NCBI GenBank assembly: GCA_043557195.1
Contig: CP121314.1
Span: 3,534,001 to 3,598,000, forward strand
From: Jejuia sp043557195
Lineage (GTDB): Bacteria > Bacteroidota > Bacteroidia > Flavobacteriales > Flavobacteriaceae
DNA length: 64,000 bases
Direction of reading: 5' to 3'
The notes beneath the pieces are model-generated. The model saw nothing but the letters and a program-made list of their open reading frames with translations, had not been told where the DNA came from and made no database searches. This document shows positions 47,756 to 57,326 of the stretch, piece by piece. The position numbers were made by a program, and so were the translations under genes. The stretch's first letter is position 1. Every line of letters starts with the position of its first letter.

Positions 47756-49093
47756 ATGAAAGCAAAATTAATAATCATTTTAACATGCTTCTTTATATTA
47801 AAAGTTAATTCACAGAATCCATTAGTGACCCATATTTATACGGCAGACCCAACTGCACGTGTTTTTGATGGTAAATTATATGTGTATCCTTCACATGATA
47901 TTGTACCTGAAAAAGGTGTTGAAGCTCCACGTTTTTGTATGCCAGATTATCATATGTTTTCATTGGAAAATGGAAATACTTGGAAAGATTATGGTGTTAT
48001 TCTAGATCAGAATGAGGTGCCATGGGGGAAGAAAAATTCATACGGTATGTGGGCCCCAGATTGCATCAAAAAAGGCGATACTTATTATTACTATTATCCA
48101 GCAGCACCTTCGGATGGTTCAGCATTTAGAAGAATAGGTGTTGGGACTTCAAAAAGCCCCACAGGACCATTTAAATGGGAAAAAAACTATATAGATGGTG
48201 TTTCTGGGATTGATCCAGGGCTTTTAATTGATGAGGATGGAAAGGCCTATATGTATGTAGCCAGCGGTAAAACGCTTCAAGTTGTGAAACTAAAAGATAA
48301 TATGAAAGAGATAGATGGTGAGGTTATCCAAATAGAAGGACTTCCAAAAGGGTATATGGAAGGACCTTTTCCTATTAAATATAATGATACCTATTATTTA
48401 ACATTTGCGCATGTATTTCCAGATGAAGGCTATACAATTGCTTACGCTACAAGTAAGAGTCCCATAGGGCCTTTTACATATAGCGGAAAGATCATGGATA
48501 ATATTGATAATGGTACCAATCATCATTCTATAGTAAATTATAAAGGTAAGTGGATTTTATTTTACCATTGGTGGGATATAAGTGGTTATAATAAGTTACG
48601 CTCTATGAGAGCAGATTACATGGAGTTTAAAAAAGATGGTAGTATTAAAAAAGTAAAACCTACTTTGAGGGGTATTTTGAATCCAACTGTTAATGACACC
48701 ATTCAAATTGACAGGTACAATGAAATTTCTGGTGCTAAAACCGCTTTTGTAGGAGGAGATGAACCAAAAGGCTGGATGATTTGTGATACAAAAATGATGA
48801 GTAATGTACGTTTTAATGGTGTAGATTTTGGTAGAGGAAATGCTAAAACAATACAAGCACGTATTTCTTGTGGGCAGCGCATTGGGAGTTTTGAAGTAAG
48901 GTTAGGTAATCCGAAAGGTAAATTAATCGCAGAGTTTCCTGTTGAATTTACGGGTGGTTGGAATTCTTGGAAAACAATTGAAACTGATCTCTTAGAAAGT
49001 GTTACGGGGATTCATGATATTGTAGTAGTATTTAAATCGGAATGGGGTGCTACTAAAATTGTAAATTTAAATTGGTTACTTCTTAAAGACTAA
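47756..49093 (+). CDS. GH43-family glycosidase with C-terminal CBM6-like domain
   Basis: Secreted glycoside hydrolase of 445 residues (signal ends near LKVNSQ). The five-bladed propeller acids of GH43 are visible: base Asp31 in YTADPTARVFDGKLYVY, Asp153 in GIDPGLLIDEDGKAYMY and acid Glu202 in GYMEGPFPIKYNDTYYLTF. Residues about 310-445 look like a CBM6-type beta-sandwich, with ISCGQRIGSFEVRLGNPKGKLIAEFPV and HDIVVVFKSEWG near the end. GH43 members remove arabinose, xylose or galactose side units. In a red-algal galactan context, a branch-removing role is possible. The sulfatase gene follows after 13 bases. Confidence 0.9.
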   Translation: MKAKLIIILTCFFILKVNSQNPLVTHIYTADPTARVFDGKLYVYPSHDIVPEKGVEAPRFCMPDYHMFSLENGNTWKDYGVILDQNEVPWGKKNSYGMWAPDCIKKGDTYYYYYPAAPSDGSAFRRIGVGTSKSPTGPFKWEKNYIDGVSGIDPGLLIDEDGKAYMYVASGKTLQVVKLKDNMKEIDGEVIQIEGLPKGYMEGPFPIKYNDTYYLTFAHVFPDEGYTIAYATSKSPIGPFTYSGKIMDNIDNGTNHHSIVNYKGKWILFYHWWDISGYNKLRSMRADYMEFKKDGSIKKVKPTLRGILNPTVNDTIQIDRYNEISGAKTAFVGGDEPKGWMICDTKMMSNVRFNGVDFGRGNAKTIQARISCGQRIGSFEVRLGNPKGKLIAEFPVEFTGGWNSWKTIETDLLESVTGIHDIVVVFKSEWGATKIVNLNWLLLKD

Positions 49094-49106
49094 AATTGTT
49101 TCAATT

Positions 49107-50621
49107 ATGAAAATTATATCAACCCTTTTGTTTTTATTTTATAGTGTCATTACAGTTTCTCAAAGCAAACCAAATATTATAGTGATACTCGCTGATGATA
49201 TTGGAACAGGAGATATTTCTTATTATCGTAAACTACATTCAAATAATATTATAGTTGAAACGCCTACCATAGATAAATTAGCCCAAGAAGGTATGATATT
49301 TACTGATGCACATTCTCCTGCAGCTCTTTGTGCTCCAACACGTTATGCAATTATGACTGGTAATCACTGTTACCGAAGTTATGCGCCTTGGGGCGTTTGG
49401 GGGTCATATCAGCCCTCACCAATTGAAAAAGATCAACTCACTTTAGGGAAGCTAATGCAGAATGCTGGTTATAAAACATCTTTTTTTGGTAAATGGGGAT
49501 TTGGAATGGATTTCGGTAGAAAAGATAATCCCTCTGAAGTCTATATAAGCCCAAGAAAAACACATGAAACGGATGTTGATATTACAAGAGTTATAGATAA
49601 AGGTCCAGTACAAAATGGATTTGATTACAGTTATATGTATCCAGCAGGTATACAAGCTGAGCCCTATGCTGCCTATGAAAATGGTAAAATGCTACCTTTT
49701 AAGGAAGATTCTGAAATTATTCTTATAACTAAAGCATATGCTTCAAATTTAGGTTTTAAGCTTGATAAAAAAGAAGGTTTAGGCGATAGCAATTGGAACC
49801 CTTTTAACGCTAGCAAATTATTAGTTGATAAAGCTGTTAGTTTTATAAAGGCAAGTTCAAAAACAGATAAGCCTTTCTTTATGTATTATTGTTCTCAAGC
49901 AGTACATAAACCACATACGCCTTCTGGATCTTTGAATGGTGCAAAAATTGCAGGTACTACACCTTCAAATCATTTGGATATGGTTAAAGAGTTAGATGTT
50001 CAAATGGAAATGATAATTCAAACTTTAAAAGAACAGGGTGTATATGACAATACTCTAATTATTTTTACTTCAGATAATGGAGGTTTACAGGTTAAAAAAA
50101 CATTGGAATCTGGTCATAATTCTAGCAGTATATACAGGGGAGGGAAGAACCAGTGTTATGAGGGTGGAACAAGAGTACCTTTTATTGTATGGTGGCCTAG
50201 TAAGATTACATCTAAAAGCGCTTCTGATGCACCCGTTTTGGGAATAGATATTATGGCGATACTCGCCAGTATAACTAATCAAAATATAGGAGGTATGGAC
50301 GCAATGGATTCCTCAAACTTAGCACCTTTGCTTTTTGATGAAAATAAAGCAACTGTTCATGATTATTTAATTACCCAAGCTGGAACGGGCAAGCAAGTAA
50401 TGATAACTCAAGATGGGTGGAAACTTATTATGGAAATAGATAAAAATGATAAAACTAACACTTCTATAAAACCCATTTCTTTGTTCAACTTAAACAATAA
50501 TGTAGAGGAAAAAGAAAGTAAAAATTTAATTAATGAGAGAATTCATAAACTTAAAGTAAATCAATTATTTAACCTCTATACATCTACTAGAAATTCAAAG
50601 ATAAAAACAGGAATACGCTAA
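49107..50621 (+). CDS. S1-family sulfatase of the CxPTR type
   Basis: Secreted formylglycine sulfatase of 504 residues (signal ends near ITVSQS). The metal-binding start is NIIVILADDIGTGDISYY. The maturation motif is CAPTR with Cys75, a Thr variant distinct from the CxPSR forms of the other four sulfatases here. GKWGFGMDFG and FTSDNGG follow. It differs clearly from the iduronate-2-sulfatase-like pair of the carrageenan block, so it probably serves another sulfate position or substrate. Its stop codon overlaps that of the convergent HTCS gene. Confidence 0.92.
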   Translation: MKIISTLLFLFYSVITVSQSKPNIIVILADDIGTGDISYYRKLHSNNIIVETPTIDKLAQEGMIFTDAHSPAALCAPTRYAIMTGNHCYRSYAPWGVWGSYQPSPIEKDQLTLGKLMQNAGYKTSFFGKWGFGMDFGRKDNPSEVYISPRKTHETDVDITRVIDKGPVQNGFDYSYMYPAGIQAEPYAAYENGKMLPFKEDSEIILITKAYASNLGFKLDKKEGLGDSNWNPFNASKLLVDKAVSFIKASSKTDKPFFMYYCSQAVHKPHTPSGSLNGAKIAGTTPSNHLDMVKELDVQMEMIIQTLKEQGVYDNTLIIFTSDNGGLQVKKTLESGHNSSSIYRGGKNQCYEGGTRVPFIVWWPSKITSKSASDAPVLGIDIMAILASITNQNIGGMDAMDSSNLAPLLFDENKATVHDYLITQAGTGKQVMITQDGWKLIMEIDKNDKTNTSIKPISLFNLNNNVEEKESKNLINERIHKLKVNQLFNLYTSTRNSKIKTGIR

Positions 50622-53600
50622 AATTTTTCTATTGTAGGCTTATTTTGTCTTACATATTCACTTGGTTTAACACCAAATTGTTTTTTAAAGCACTTTGCAA
50701 AGTAAGATGACGTATTAAAACCTGTCATATACATAATTTCCTTTACAGACAAATCACTTTGATCAAATAACTGAACGGCGCGTTTTAAACGTATATTTCT
50801 TATAAATTCGCTAGACGACAAACCTGTTATTTCCTTAAATTTTTTATAAAGATTTGTTCTACTATATCCCATTTCCTTCACAAGCATTTCAACATTAAAA
50901 TCAGTATTCATCATGTGTTTTTCAACAATCTCGATGGCCTGATTCAAGAAGCGTTCATCTACCGATGTTACTGTGATTTCCTTAGGCTGAAGCGTTATGT
51001 CAAGGTTAAATTTACTTCTTAGTTCTTCTCGATGTTTTAGAATATTTGCAATTTTTAATTCTAAGAGTTCAATATCAAAAGGCTTTCTAATATAAGCATC
51101 AGCACCGGTTTTTAATCCAGCTATTTCGTTTTCTTGTGATAGTTTAGCGGTAAGCATCACAACGGGTATATGGCTCGTGTCTTTTTTACTTTTTATGTGC
51201 TCACAAAGCTCAATACCATCCATAACAGGCATCATAACATCAGTAATTACGACTTTAGGCGAAATATTTTGTAAAAGTTCAACAGCCTTAGCGCCATTTT
51301 CGGCAGTGTAAATATTATATTTTTGACCAAGTGCCTGTTTAATAAATGTTCTAATATCTTCGTTGTCATCTACGACTAATAATACTGGTATTTCATTATT
51401 TGAGCTATTAAGGCTTTCATCCACAATTTCATCATTAATGCTAATTGCGAGGGAATCTGATTCAGATGATCTAACGTGGAAATCACTTTCCTTTGAATCT
51501 TTACAGGTGATTTCAGGGATATCAGAATATGCTTTTTTCTCTCTTGGGAGTTTTACAATAAACGTTGTTCCAGAGCCTAGTTGGCTCTCAACATGAATAC
51601 TTCCTTGATGAAGCTTCACCAAGCTTTTTACAAAGGCCAGCCCAATACCCATACCTTTTGCATCTTTTCGATCTTCATTTTTTTCTGAGAAAAAGCGCTT
51701 AAAAATATTCTTAACTTTTGTCTCGTCCATACCTCGACCAGAATCTTTCACTTCTATAACTACGTAGCTTAATTCTTCGCCAGTATTTCCTGAAGCGTTA
51801 TTTGAAGAAATATTGATGTTAATAATACCGCTTTCAGGAGTGAACTTAAAGGCATTAGAAAGGAGGTTGTTAATGATTTTTTCTACTGCGTCATGATCAA
51901 ACCAAGATTTAATGGAATTATTTTCAGTATTGATATTGAAAGCAATTTGTTGTTTTCTTGCCATAAATTGAAAAGGTTCGCTTACTTCTTTAATGAAGTC
52001 AACAATATTTCCATTTCTCATTACAAGACGCATTTTGCCTTGATTAATCTTTCTGAAGTCAAGTAACTGTGAAATAAGCCTAAGTAAATAGTCAGTATTT
52101 TTTTGCATCAATTTATATTGCTCTTGCTTGTATTCATCACCTAGTTCCTTTCCTTTTTTTTGTAAATACTTTAATGGCCCTTGAATTAATGTAAGGGGAG
52201 TAGTAAATTCGTGAGTAATATTGGTGAAAAACTCTAGTTTTATGCGCTGAAGTTCTTCATTTTTTTCCTTTTCAATATGCTCAAGTTCCAATGCATGTTT
52301 TTTTGATGTTTTTATGATTGTGAATCTTCTATAAAGCATTAAAAGCCCTATAAAGAGGATGCCATAAATTAGAAAAGCAAATTTTGTTAAATAGTAAGGA
52401 GGTTCTATAGTTATTTTAATTTGAGATGGCGTAGAATCCCATACATTGTCATTATTTGATGCCTTAACCTTCAAAGTATAATTATTTGGCGAAAGATTGG
52501 TGTAAGTAGCAAAGCGTTTATTAGAATCAGTGTAAATCCAATCTTTATCAAAACCTTCTAGCATATAGAGAAAATTATTTTTTTCTGGAGCTGAGTAATG
52601 CAGTGCTGCAAATTCAAATGAAAAACTATTTTCTTTATATTTTAATGTGATATTATCCGTGTTACTTACTGGAGATTTTAAAAGCACCCTATTATTTATA
52701 GTGTCGCCTACTTTAACAGGTTTATTAAAAATTGAGAGACCTGTGATAATAGTTTCAGCTTCAATAGGGTTATCTTTAATTAGCTTAGGATTAAACACAT
52801 TAAACCCATTTATTCCTCCAAATATTAGTTCGCCATTTTCTCGTTTTATCCTAGCTAGCTCTTGGAATTCGTTATCCTGTAAACCATCGTTTACATCATA
52901 ATTTTTAAAAGTTTCGTTTTCTGGATTAAACTTTGTTAGACCTATGTTAGTAGATATCCATAAATTATTACTATCGTCTTCCAAGATACCTTTAACAACA
53001 TCATTTGGGAGGCCATCTGCAGCTTTGTAACTTAAAAATCTAGCAGGAGTATCTTCAGTAGAAGGGATATATTTATTAATTCCTCCTCCAAAAGTCCCTA
53101 CCCAAATAGTGCCATCGCTACTTTGAAATAACTCTAGAATATAATCGTGGCTAATACTATTTTGATTTTTAGGGTCGTGCTTAAAAATTTTGAACTTAGG
53201 GTTGTTTCTATATTTCTCTTCTTTAGGAAGCATAGACAACCCTTTACCAGTAGCAAACCAAAGATTACCGTTCTTATCCTCAAGTATATTTCTTATAATA
53301 TTGTCGGAAATACTAAGATTATCTCTATTACTATGGGATAAAATATCTTTTCTATAACTGTTTGAGTTTTTATCATATAGCCAGCGTAATATGCCTTTAT
53401 TATATGAACCTATCCATAAATTTTTATCCTGGTCTTCTAAAATCGAGAAAATACTTCCAGAAGTTATGTTGAAAAACACAGGGTTATTTATTTGTTTTAT
53501 ATTATTGGCATCCGTGATATCTAACTGATGCAGATTTGCTGTACTTTCACCTCCAAGTAATAAAATTTTCTTACCATTTCTTTCAATTTCTTCAATTGCA

Positions 53601-54841
53601 AAAATGTTTCTAATACTTGGAAATTTTATAAACCCATTATCGAAGGTTTTCGCTTTTTCTTTTGGAAGCATATTTAGTTCACCGCCCTCTGTTCCAAACC
53701 AAAGATTATTATTACTATCTTCATATATGGCTCTAATTTTATCGTAGCTTAAACTACTCTTATTTAAGTTACTTTTTATATGCTGAAATCGCTTTCGGTT
53801 GGGATCATATTTATTAATTCCACCACCATTAGTTCCTATCCAAATGTTTTCAGTTTTATCAAGATAGAGTGCTCGAATAACATTTTTACTCAGGGAGTTT
53901 TCCTCTTGAGGATGATAGTTGAACTTGTTGATTAATGTTGTTGAATTATAGGTGCTTTTAAACCTATACAGACCTTCCCCAGTTCCCGCCCAAAGAATAT
54001 CATTATGGATAAGTAAATTAGAAAAGGACGAGTTAGAAGCGTTAGAATATACTAATTTAGTATTGTTTTTTGGTTCATTTAAGTCTAAAGTATGAATGTT
54101 ATTGTTCGCACCAACTAGCAATTGTCCAAAACTATTTTCGTTTATACTTCGTATTTGAGTATATCCAAATGTTACATAAGAAAACGTCTTTTTACCATTC
54201 TCTATATCATTCAATTTGAAAAGTCCTCTGCCCGTTCCCAACCATATTTGTTTCTTACTATCTTCAAAAATACAGTATGTGTTTATTATTTTTCTTTGAT
54301 TATAGATCAGTTCAAAATGTTCAAACTCAATTGGTTTGTCAGTGTTTAAATCGGCAAGATTCACCCCGTCCAATGTTGTTACCCATAATCTGTTTTTTGA
54401 GTCAACTAACAAGCCGTTAACCTGATTATTACTTAGGCTTTTTGAGTTTTCAGGATCATGGATATAGTGCGTGAATGTGTCACTTTTTTTGTTGAAATAA
54501 TTTAAGCCATAACCTGAAGTACCTACCCATAAATTTCCTTTGCCGTCACCTGTTAGTGCATAAATTAAATTACTATTAATACTTTTAGGATTACCGGATT
54601 CTGGTCTGTATACTTTAAAGTTGTATCCATCATAACGATTTAGACCGTCATGTGTGCCAAACCACATGAGTCCTTGGTCATCTTGATAAATACAATTTAC
54701 ATCATTTTGAGATAATCCATCATCTGTACCAAGATGCTCAAAATAGGCGCTGTTTCTACTACTTTGAGAGGTGATACTAAATGTATTGCATAATAAAAAT
54801 ATGCAAATAATAAATTTCGGTATATGCTTATTAAAGTTCAA
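50618..54841 (-). CDS. Hybrid two-component system (HTCS) regulator
   Basis: Single-chain sensor and regulator of 1407 residues that detects oligosaccharides in the periplasm and activates nearby sus genes. After the signal peptide, a long run of Reg_prop two-bladed propeller repeats fills about 40-720 (the pattern DDQGLMWFGTHDGLNRYDGYNF recurs). A YYY-type Ig domain follows, then one membrane segment near 800-820 (FAFLIYGILFIGLLMLY). The kinase His is about residue 875 in NITHEFTTPLTLIQGP. The ATPase has GMGIGLAFVKSLVKLHQG. The receiver phospho-acceptor Asp is about 1201 in VITDVMMPVMDG. An AraC-type helix-turn-helix ends the protein (YSRTNLYKKFKEITG). It most likely controls the locus-2 genes with which it converges. 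Confidence 0.95.
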   Translation of the reverse strand: MNFNKHIPKFIICIFLLCNTFSITSQSSRNSAYFEHLGTDDGLSQNDVNCIYQDDQGLMWFGTHDGLNRYDGYNFKVYRPESGNPKSINSNLIYALTGDGKGNLWVGTSGYGLNYFNKKSDTFTHYIHDPENSKSLSNNQVNGLLVDSKNRLWVTTLDGVNLADLNTDKPIEFEHFELIYNQRKIINTYCIFEDSKKQIWLGTGRGLFKLNDIENGKKTFSYVTFGYTQIRSINENSFGQLLVGANNNIHTLDLNEPKNNTKLVYSNASNSSFSNLLIHNDILWAGTGEGLYRFKSTYNSTTLINKFNYHPQEENSLSKNVIRALYLDKTENIWIGTNGGGINKYDPNRKRFQHIKSNLNKSSLSYDKIRAIYEDSNNNLWFGTEGGELNMLPKEKAKTFDNGFIKFPSIRNIFAIEEIERNGKKILLLGGESTANLHQLDITDANNIKQINNPVFFNITSGSIFSILEDQDKNLWIGSYNKGILRWLYDKNSNSYRKDILSHSNRDNLSISDNIIRNILEDKNGNLWFATGKGLSMLPKEEKYRNNPKFKIFKHDPKNQNSISHDYILELFQSSDGTIWVGTFGGGINKYIPSTEDTPARFLSYKAADGLPNDVVKGILEDDSNNLWISTNIGLTKFNPENETFKNYDVNDGLQDNEFQELARIKRENGELIFGGINGFNVFNPKLIKDNPIEAETIITGLSIFNKPVKVGDTINNRVLLKSPVSNTDNITLKYKENSFSFEFAALHYSAPEKNNFLYMLEGFDKDWIYTDSNKRFATYTNLSPNNYTLKVKASNNDNVWDSTPSQIKITIEPPYYLTKFAFLIYGILFIGLLMLYRRFTIIKTSKKHALELEHIEKEKNEELQRIKLEFFTNITHEFTTPLTLIQGPLKYLQKKGKELGDEYKQEQYKLMQKNTDYLLRLISQLLDFRKINQGKMRLVMRNGNIVDFIKEVSEPFQFMARKQQIAFNINTENNSIKSWFDHDAVEKIINNLLSNAFKFTPESGIININISSNNASGNTGEELSYVVIEVKDSGRGMDETKVKNIFKRFFSEKNEDRKDAKGMGIGLAFVKSLVKLHQGSIHVESQLGSGTTFIVKLPREKKAYSDIPEITCKDSKESDFHVRSSESDSLAISINDEIVDESLNSSNNEIPVLLVVDDNEDIRTFIKQALGQKYNIYTAENGAKAVELLQNISPKVVITDVMMPVMDGIELCEHIKSKKDTSHIPVVMLTAKLSQENEIAGLKTGADAYIRKPFDIELLELKIANILKHREELRSKFNLDITLQPKEITVTSVDERFLNQAIEIVEKHMMNTDFNVEMLVKEMGYSRTNLYKKFKEITGLSSSEFIRNIRLKRAVQLFDQSDLSVKEIMYMTGFNTSSYFAKCFKKQFGVKPSEYVRQNKPTIEKF

Positions 54842-54869
54842 AAGGAATTTTGTTTTAGTACTAATACAT

Positions 54870-54877
54870 CAAATATA
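54870..54877 (-). promoter_or_regulatory. Candidate -7 promoter element of the HTCS gene
   Basis: On the minus strand this reads TATATTTG, a full match to TAnnTTTG, 28 bases before the HTCS ATG. No TTG -33 element is seen at the normal spacing, so confidence is limited. Confidence 0.45.
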
Positions 54878-54937
54878 TCGATAAAAACAAAATAAAAAGA
54901 ATGATACCGTGATGGAAATAAAAAGTTACTTAAATTT

Positions 54938-55090
54938 TTAGTCTAGCGCATTTTTTGTAACATACCAACGCCAGCCAATAATTGCCATTTGAAGTTTATT
55001 GACCTTTCCTAAATCTAATTTTCTTTTGGAATAACTAGGTAGAATTATTTTGTTGATTCTAGCTAATAATTTAAAAACCTGTTTTCTCAC
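54938..55090 (-). CDS. Conserved 50-residue flavobacterial small protein
   Basis: A 51-codon frame from GTG (55090-55088) to TAA encodes about 50 residues. It has a basic N-terminal half (RKQVFKLLARINKIILPS) and an aromatic, conserved-looking end (MAIIGWRWYVTKNALD). I recall very similar small proteins in many flavobacteria, often carrying a misleading SsrA-binding-protein label. It is too small for SmpB and has no SmpB fold, so I give no function. AAGGA precedes the GTG by about 10 bases. A TATTTTTG -7 element and a 10-bp dyad lie just upstream, which supports a real transcription unit. Confidence 0.75.
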   Translation of the reverse strand: MRKQVFKLLARINKIILPSYSKRKLDLGKVNKLQMAIIGWRWYVTKNALD

Positions 55091-55108
55091 AATGTTAAAT
55101 CCTTAGAA

Positions 55109-55144
55109 CAAAAATAGTAAAACTTATTCTAGACTAAGTTTTAC
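55109..55144 (-). promoter_or_regulatory. Promoter and dyad upstream of the small protein gene
   Basis: On the minus strand, a perfect 10-bp inverted repeat GTAAAACTTA / TAAGTTTTAC (55117-55126 and 55135-55144, 8-base spacer) abuts TATTTTTG (55109-55116), a full TAnnTTTG -7 match 18 bases before the GTG start. The dyad covers the position where a -33 element and repressor would bind. It has no T tract in this direction, so an operator is more likely than a terminator. Confidence 0.55.
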
Positions 55145-55529
55145 ATTTTTTTAGGATTTAAATACTTGATATAATTAAAAGAATTACATCAACTAAAAAT
55201 TTTGCAAGAGTTATCATTTGTTTTGGTTTTTAAGGTTAATATTATCAATGTTTTCTCAATATATATATTAGCCATAATGTCTGCCAAACGTTTTTATGAA
55301 AATCGATGAAATTGAATAGTGAATTGTAAGTAAAATAATAAAATTGATTTCGATATTTGTGTGACCGCCTTGATAGTTGTGATTAATTGTAACAATAATT
55401 TATTTTTTTATTACAGTTTGAAATAAATAGAGGGGTTTTTTTATATGAAATTTTGAAACCAAGGGGAGTTTCATTTAAAAACACTGGGTTTTTAACGATT
55501 TCATCTTTTTCTTTAATTTATTTAATAAA
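55145..55529. other. AT-rich intergenic stretch without a visible gene
   Basis: About 385 very AT-rich bases between the small gene's promoter and the terminator of the M56 gene. I read all frames and found only short frames without recognisable content. It is probably non-coding. Confidence 0.5.
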
Positions 55530-55555
55530 AAAAAGACACTCAGTCTTGAGTGCCT
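55530..55555 (-). terminator. Terminator of the blaI-M56 operon
   Basis: On the minus strand, GGCACTCA-loop-TGAGTGTC forms an 8-bp stem with one G-U pair, followed by a run of eight T. It lies about 33 bases after the stop of the M56 peptidase gene. Confidence 0.85.
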
Positions 55556-55587
55556 TAAATTTCTATAGTATGAATAGTTTGGTGTTT

Positions 55588-57324
55588 TTATTTTTTCTTT
55601 TTAGTGATAACTTCCACTACGCCATTTTTACCCTTGTTTCCATACTTTTCAATAGCGCTTTCTCCTTTTAGCACATTAATTCTCTCAATATTATCAGGGT
55701 CTAAGTCTTTAAACTTCGATTTTTTAAGCTCTTTGCCATCGACTATAAATAAAGGCTTGATATCATCATCGGTTTTAATAACTATTTTACTGCTTTTTTC
55801 AGTTTTAATAATTGTTTTATCATCCCTACCATTACTTTTTTCTTTTATCACTATAATTTCCTCCTCAACATCTTCATCAGTATCTTCATCTTGTTCAACA
55901 ACTACAGTAACTGTTTTAGCATTACTATTGTCATTTTCAAAAATGAAAGTATTATTTTTTGATTTAGCATTTCCAATTGAAATGTTACCTTCAGAATAGC
56001 TAATCATAATCGGATTGATAGCATCGTCGTCCTTAATACTATAGTTTGTATTAGACTTTTTAGAGCTAGCTTCAATTTTTATGGCTATTATTTCGCCATC
56101 TTTATTGCGTTTTACACCACTAAATTTTAAATCCAAACCAAGTTTTTTTTGAGTTGCGACTATTTTGTCCAACTCACTATCTTCTGTGTTTTTCGTGATT
56201 ATTATAACTTCTTCACCAGCTCTTATTGCAATAGCACTATTTTGTAATTTAATTGGAGATGTTGCCTTTGAAGCAATCGCTCTTTTGTTCACTTTACCAA
56301 CAGTATTAACAGTTTTAAGAGAACGCGTATTATACTTTTCACCTTTTTTCTCTATACTTTTTTTCTCTTGCGATGTTGAAATAGTTATTCCAGTCTCATC
56401 CAAATCATCTTGTTCAATAACAGGTTCCGCAGGTGCTATTGTTTCAGACTGAAGGTCATAAACAGGAGTAATTTCCTTTTTTATAAAAACTTCTTTAGTG
56501 CTAAAACTCATCAAAAACACTACTAGGATAGGAGTGATAAGTAGAAATTTTAATTGATTTGTTTTCTTTGATTTTGATTTGTGTAACATAACGATTCGTT
56601 TTTTGATTAATGAATTATAAAAATTATTACTTAAAGCCATTTGATACCTTGGCACACTTGTTTTAAGCAACGTGTATTGATAAGATTTTTTGCACCCAGA
56701 AAAAGTAATAGCAGTATTATCAGCCAAAAATTCTAAATTTTGCTTTAAGCTTTTCGCATAAAGCCATATAAACGGATTAAACCAAAGCGTAATGCAAGAC
56801 AATTCAATTAATAATACATCAATAGAATGATATTGGTCTGCATGCACCTTTTCATGTGTTAATATTTGTTGTAGTTCAGTTTCGTCAAACTGATCAGGAT
56901 TAAATACAATCCAGTTAAAAAATGAAAAAGGGGAAATATCTTTTTTAGTTTCTATATAGGTATACCTATCAATCCTTTTTTGCTTTCCGCTCCATATTAT
57001 TCTAATAAGGGAAGAGAATTGAAAAATAAAACGTACAAGAAAACATAAAACACCTAGGCTATATAATAAAACCAAATAGTCAATTAATCCCAAGCCAGTA
57101 TTAACAGTAGCGTTTTCTGATACTTCAAAAACAAAATTAGAAGTATCTATTGGAGTGTATTCAACGTAAATAGGAATTATTACTAAAGGCAAAATTGCAG
57201 CAAATATTAAACCACTAAGTAGGAAAAGCCTATTACACTTAAAAAAAGTGTCTTTTCTTAGAAAAACACTGTAGAAAAAGTAGAAAACAACAATAATTCC
57301 GCAAGATTTAAGAAGATATTCCAT
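55588..57324 (-). CDS. M56-family (BlaR1/MecR1-like) membrane metallopeptidase with TonB-plug-like tail
   Basis: Membrane protein of 578 residues. Hydrophobic segments occur near residues 5-20, 35-55, 90-110 and 270-285. A cytoplasm-facing zinc protease domain has HEKVH at 157-161 and a downstream Glu in LEFLADNTAI. The BlaR1 penicillin-binding sensor domain is absent. Instead a long charged segment (290-520) leads to a C-terminal piece resembling the SusC/TonB plug: PLFIVDGKELKKSK ... IERINVLKGESAIEKYGNKGKNGVVEVITKKKK. This arrangement is common in Bacteroidota. It lies 2 bases after blaI and would cleave BlaI on receiving a signal. The signal is unknown; beta-lactam sensing is unlikely without the sensor domain. 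Confidence 0.9.
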   Translation of the reverse strand: MEYLLKSCGIIVVFYFFYSVFLRKDTFFKCNRLFLLSGLIFAAILPLVIIPIYVEYTPIDTSNFVFEVSENATVNTGLGLIDYLVLLYSLGVLCFLVRFIFQFSSLIRIIWSGKQKRIDRYTYIETKKDISPFSFFNWIVFNPDQFDETELQQILTHEKVHADQYHSIDVLLIELSCITLWFNPFIWLYAKSLKQNLEFLADNTAITFSGCKKSYQYTLLKTSVPRYQMALSNNFYNSLIKKRIVMLHKSKSKKTNQLKFLLITPILVVFLMSFSTKEVFIKKEITPVYDLQSETIAPAEPVIEQDDLDETGITISTSQEKKSIEKKGEKYNTRSLKTVNTVGKVNKRAIASKATSPIKLQNSAIAIRAGEEVIIITKNTEDSELDKIVATQKKLGLDLKFSGVKRNKDGEIIAIKIEASSKKSNTNYSIKDDDAINPIMISYSEGNISIGNAKSKNNTFIFENDNSNAKTVTVVVEQDEDTDEDVEEEIIVIKEKSNGRDDKTIIKTEKSSKIVIKTDDDIKPLFIVDGKELKKSKFKDLDPDNIERINVLKGESAIEKYGNKGKNGVVEVITKKKK

Positions 57325-57326
57325 AA

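Noticed and set aside
54938..55090. Naming the 50-residue protein SmpB (SsrA-binding protein)
   Set aside because: SmpB is about 150 residues with a beta-barrel core; none of it is present.
55604..55999. A 131-codon plus-strand frame opposite the M56 gene tail, rich in Ser, Leu and Ile
   Set aside because: Its low-complexity composition is what an antisense read of Lys/Asp/Glu-rich codons gives.
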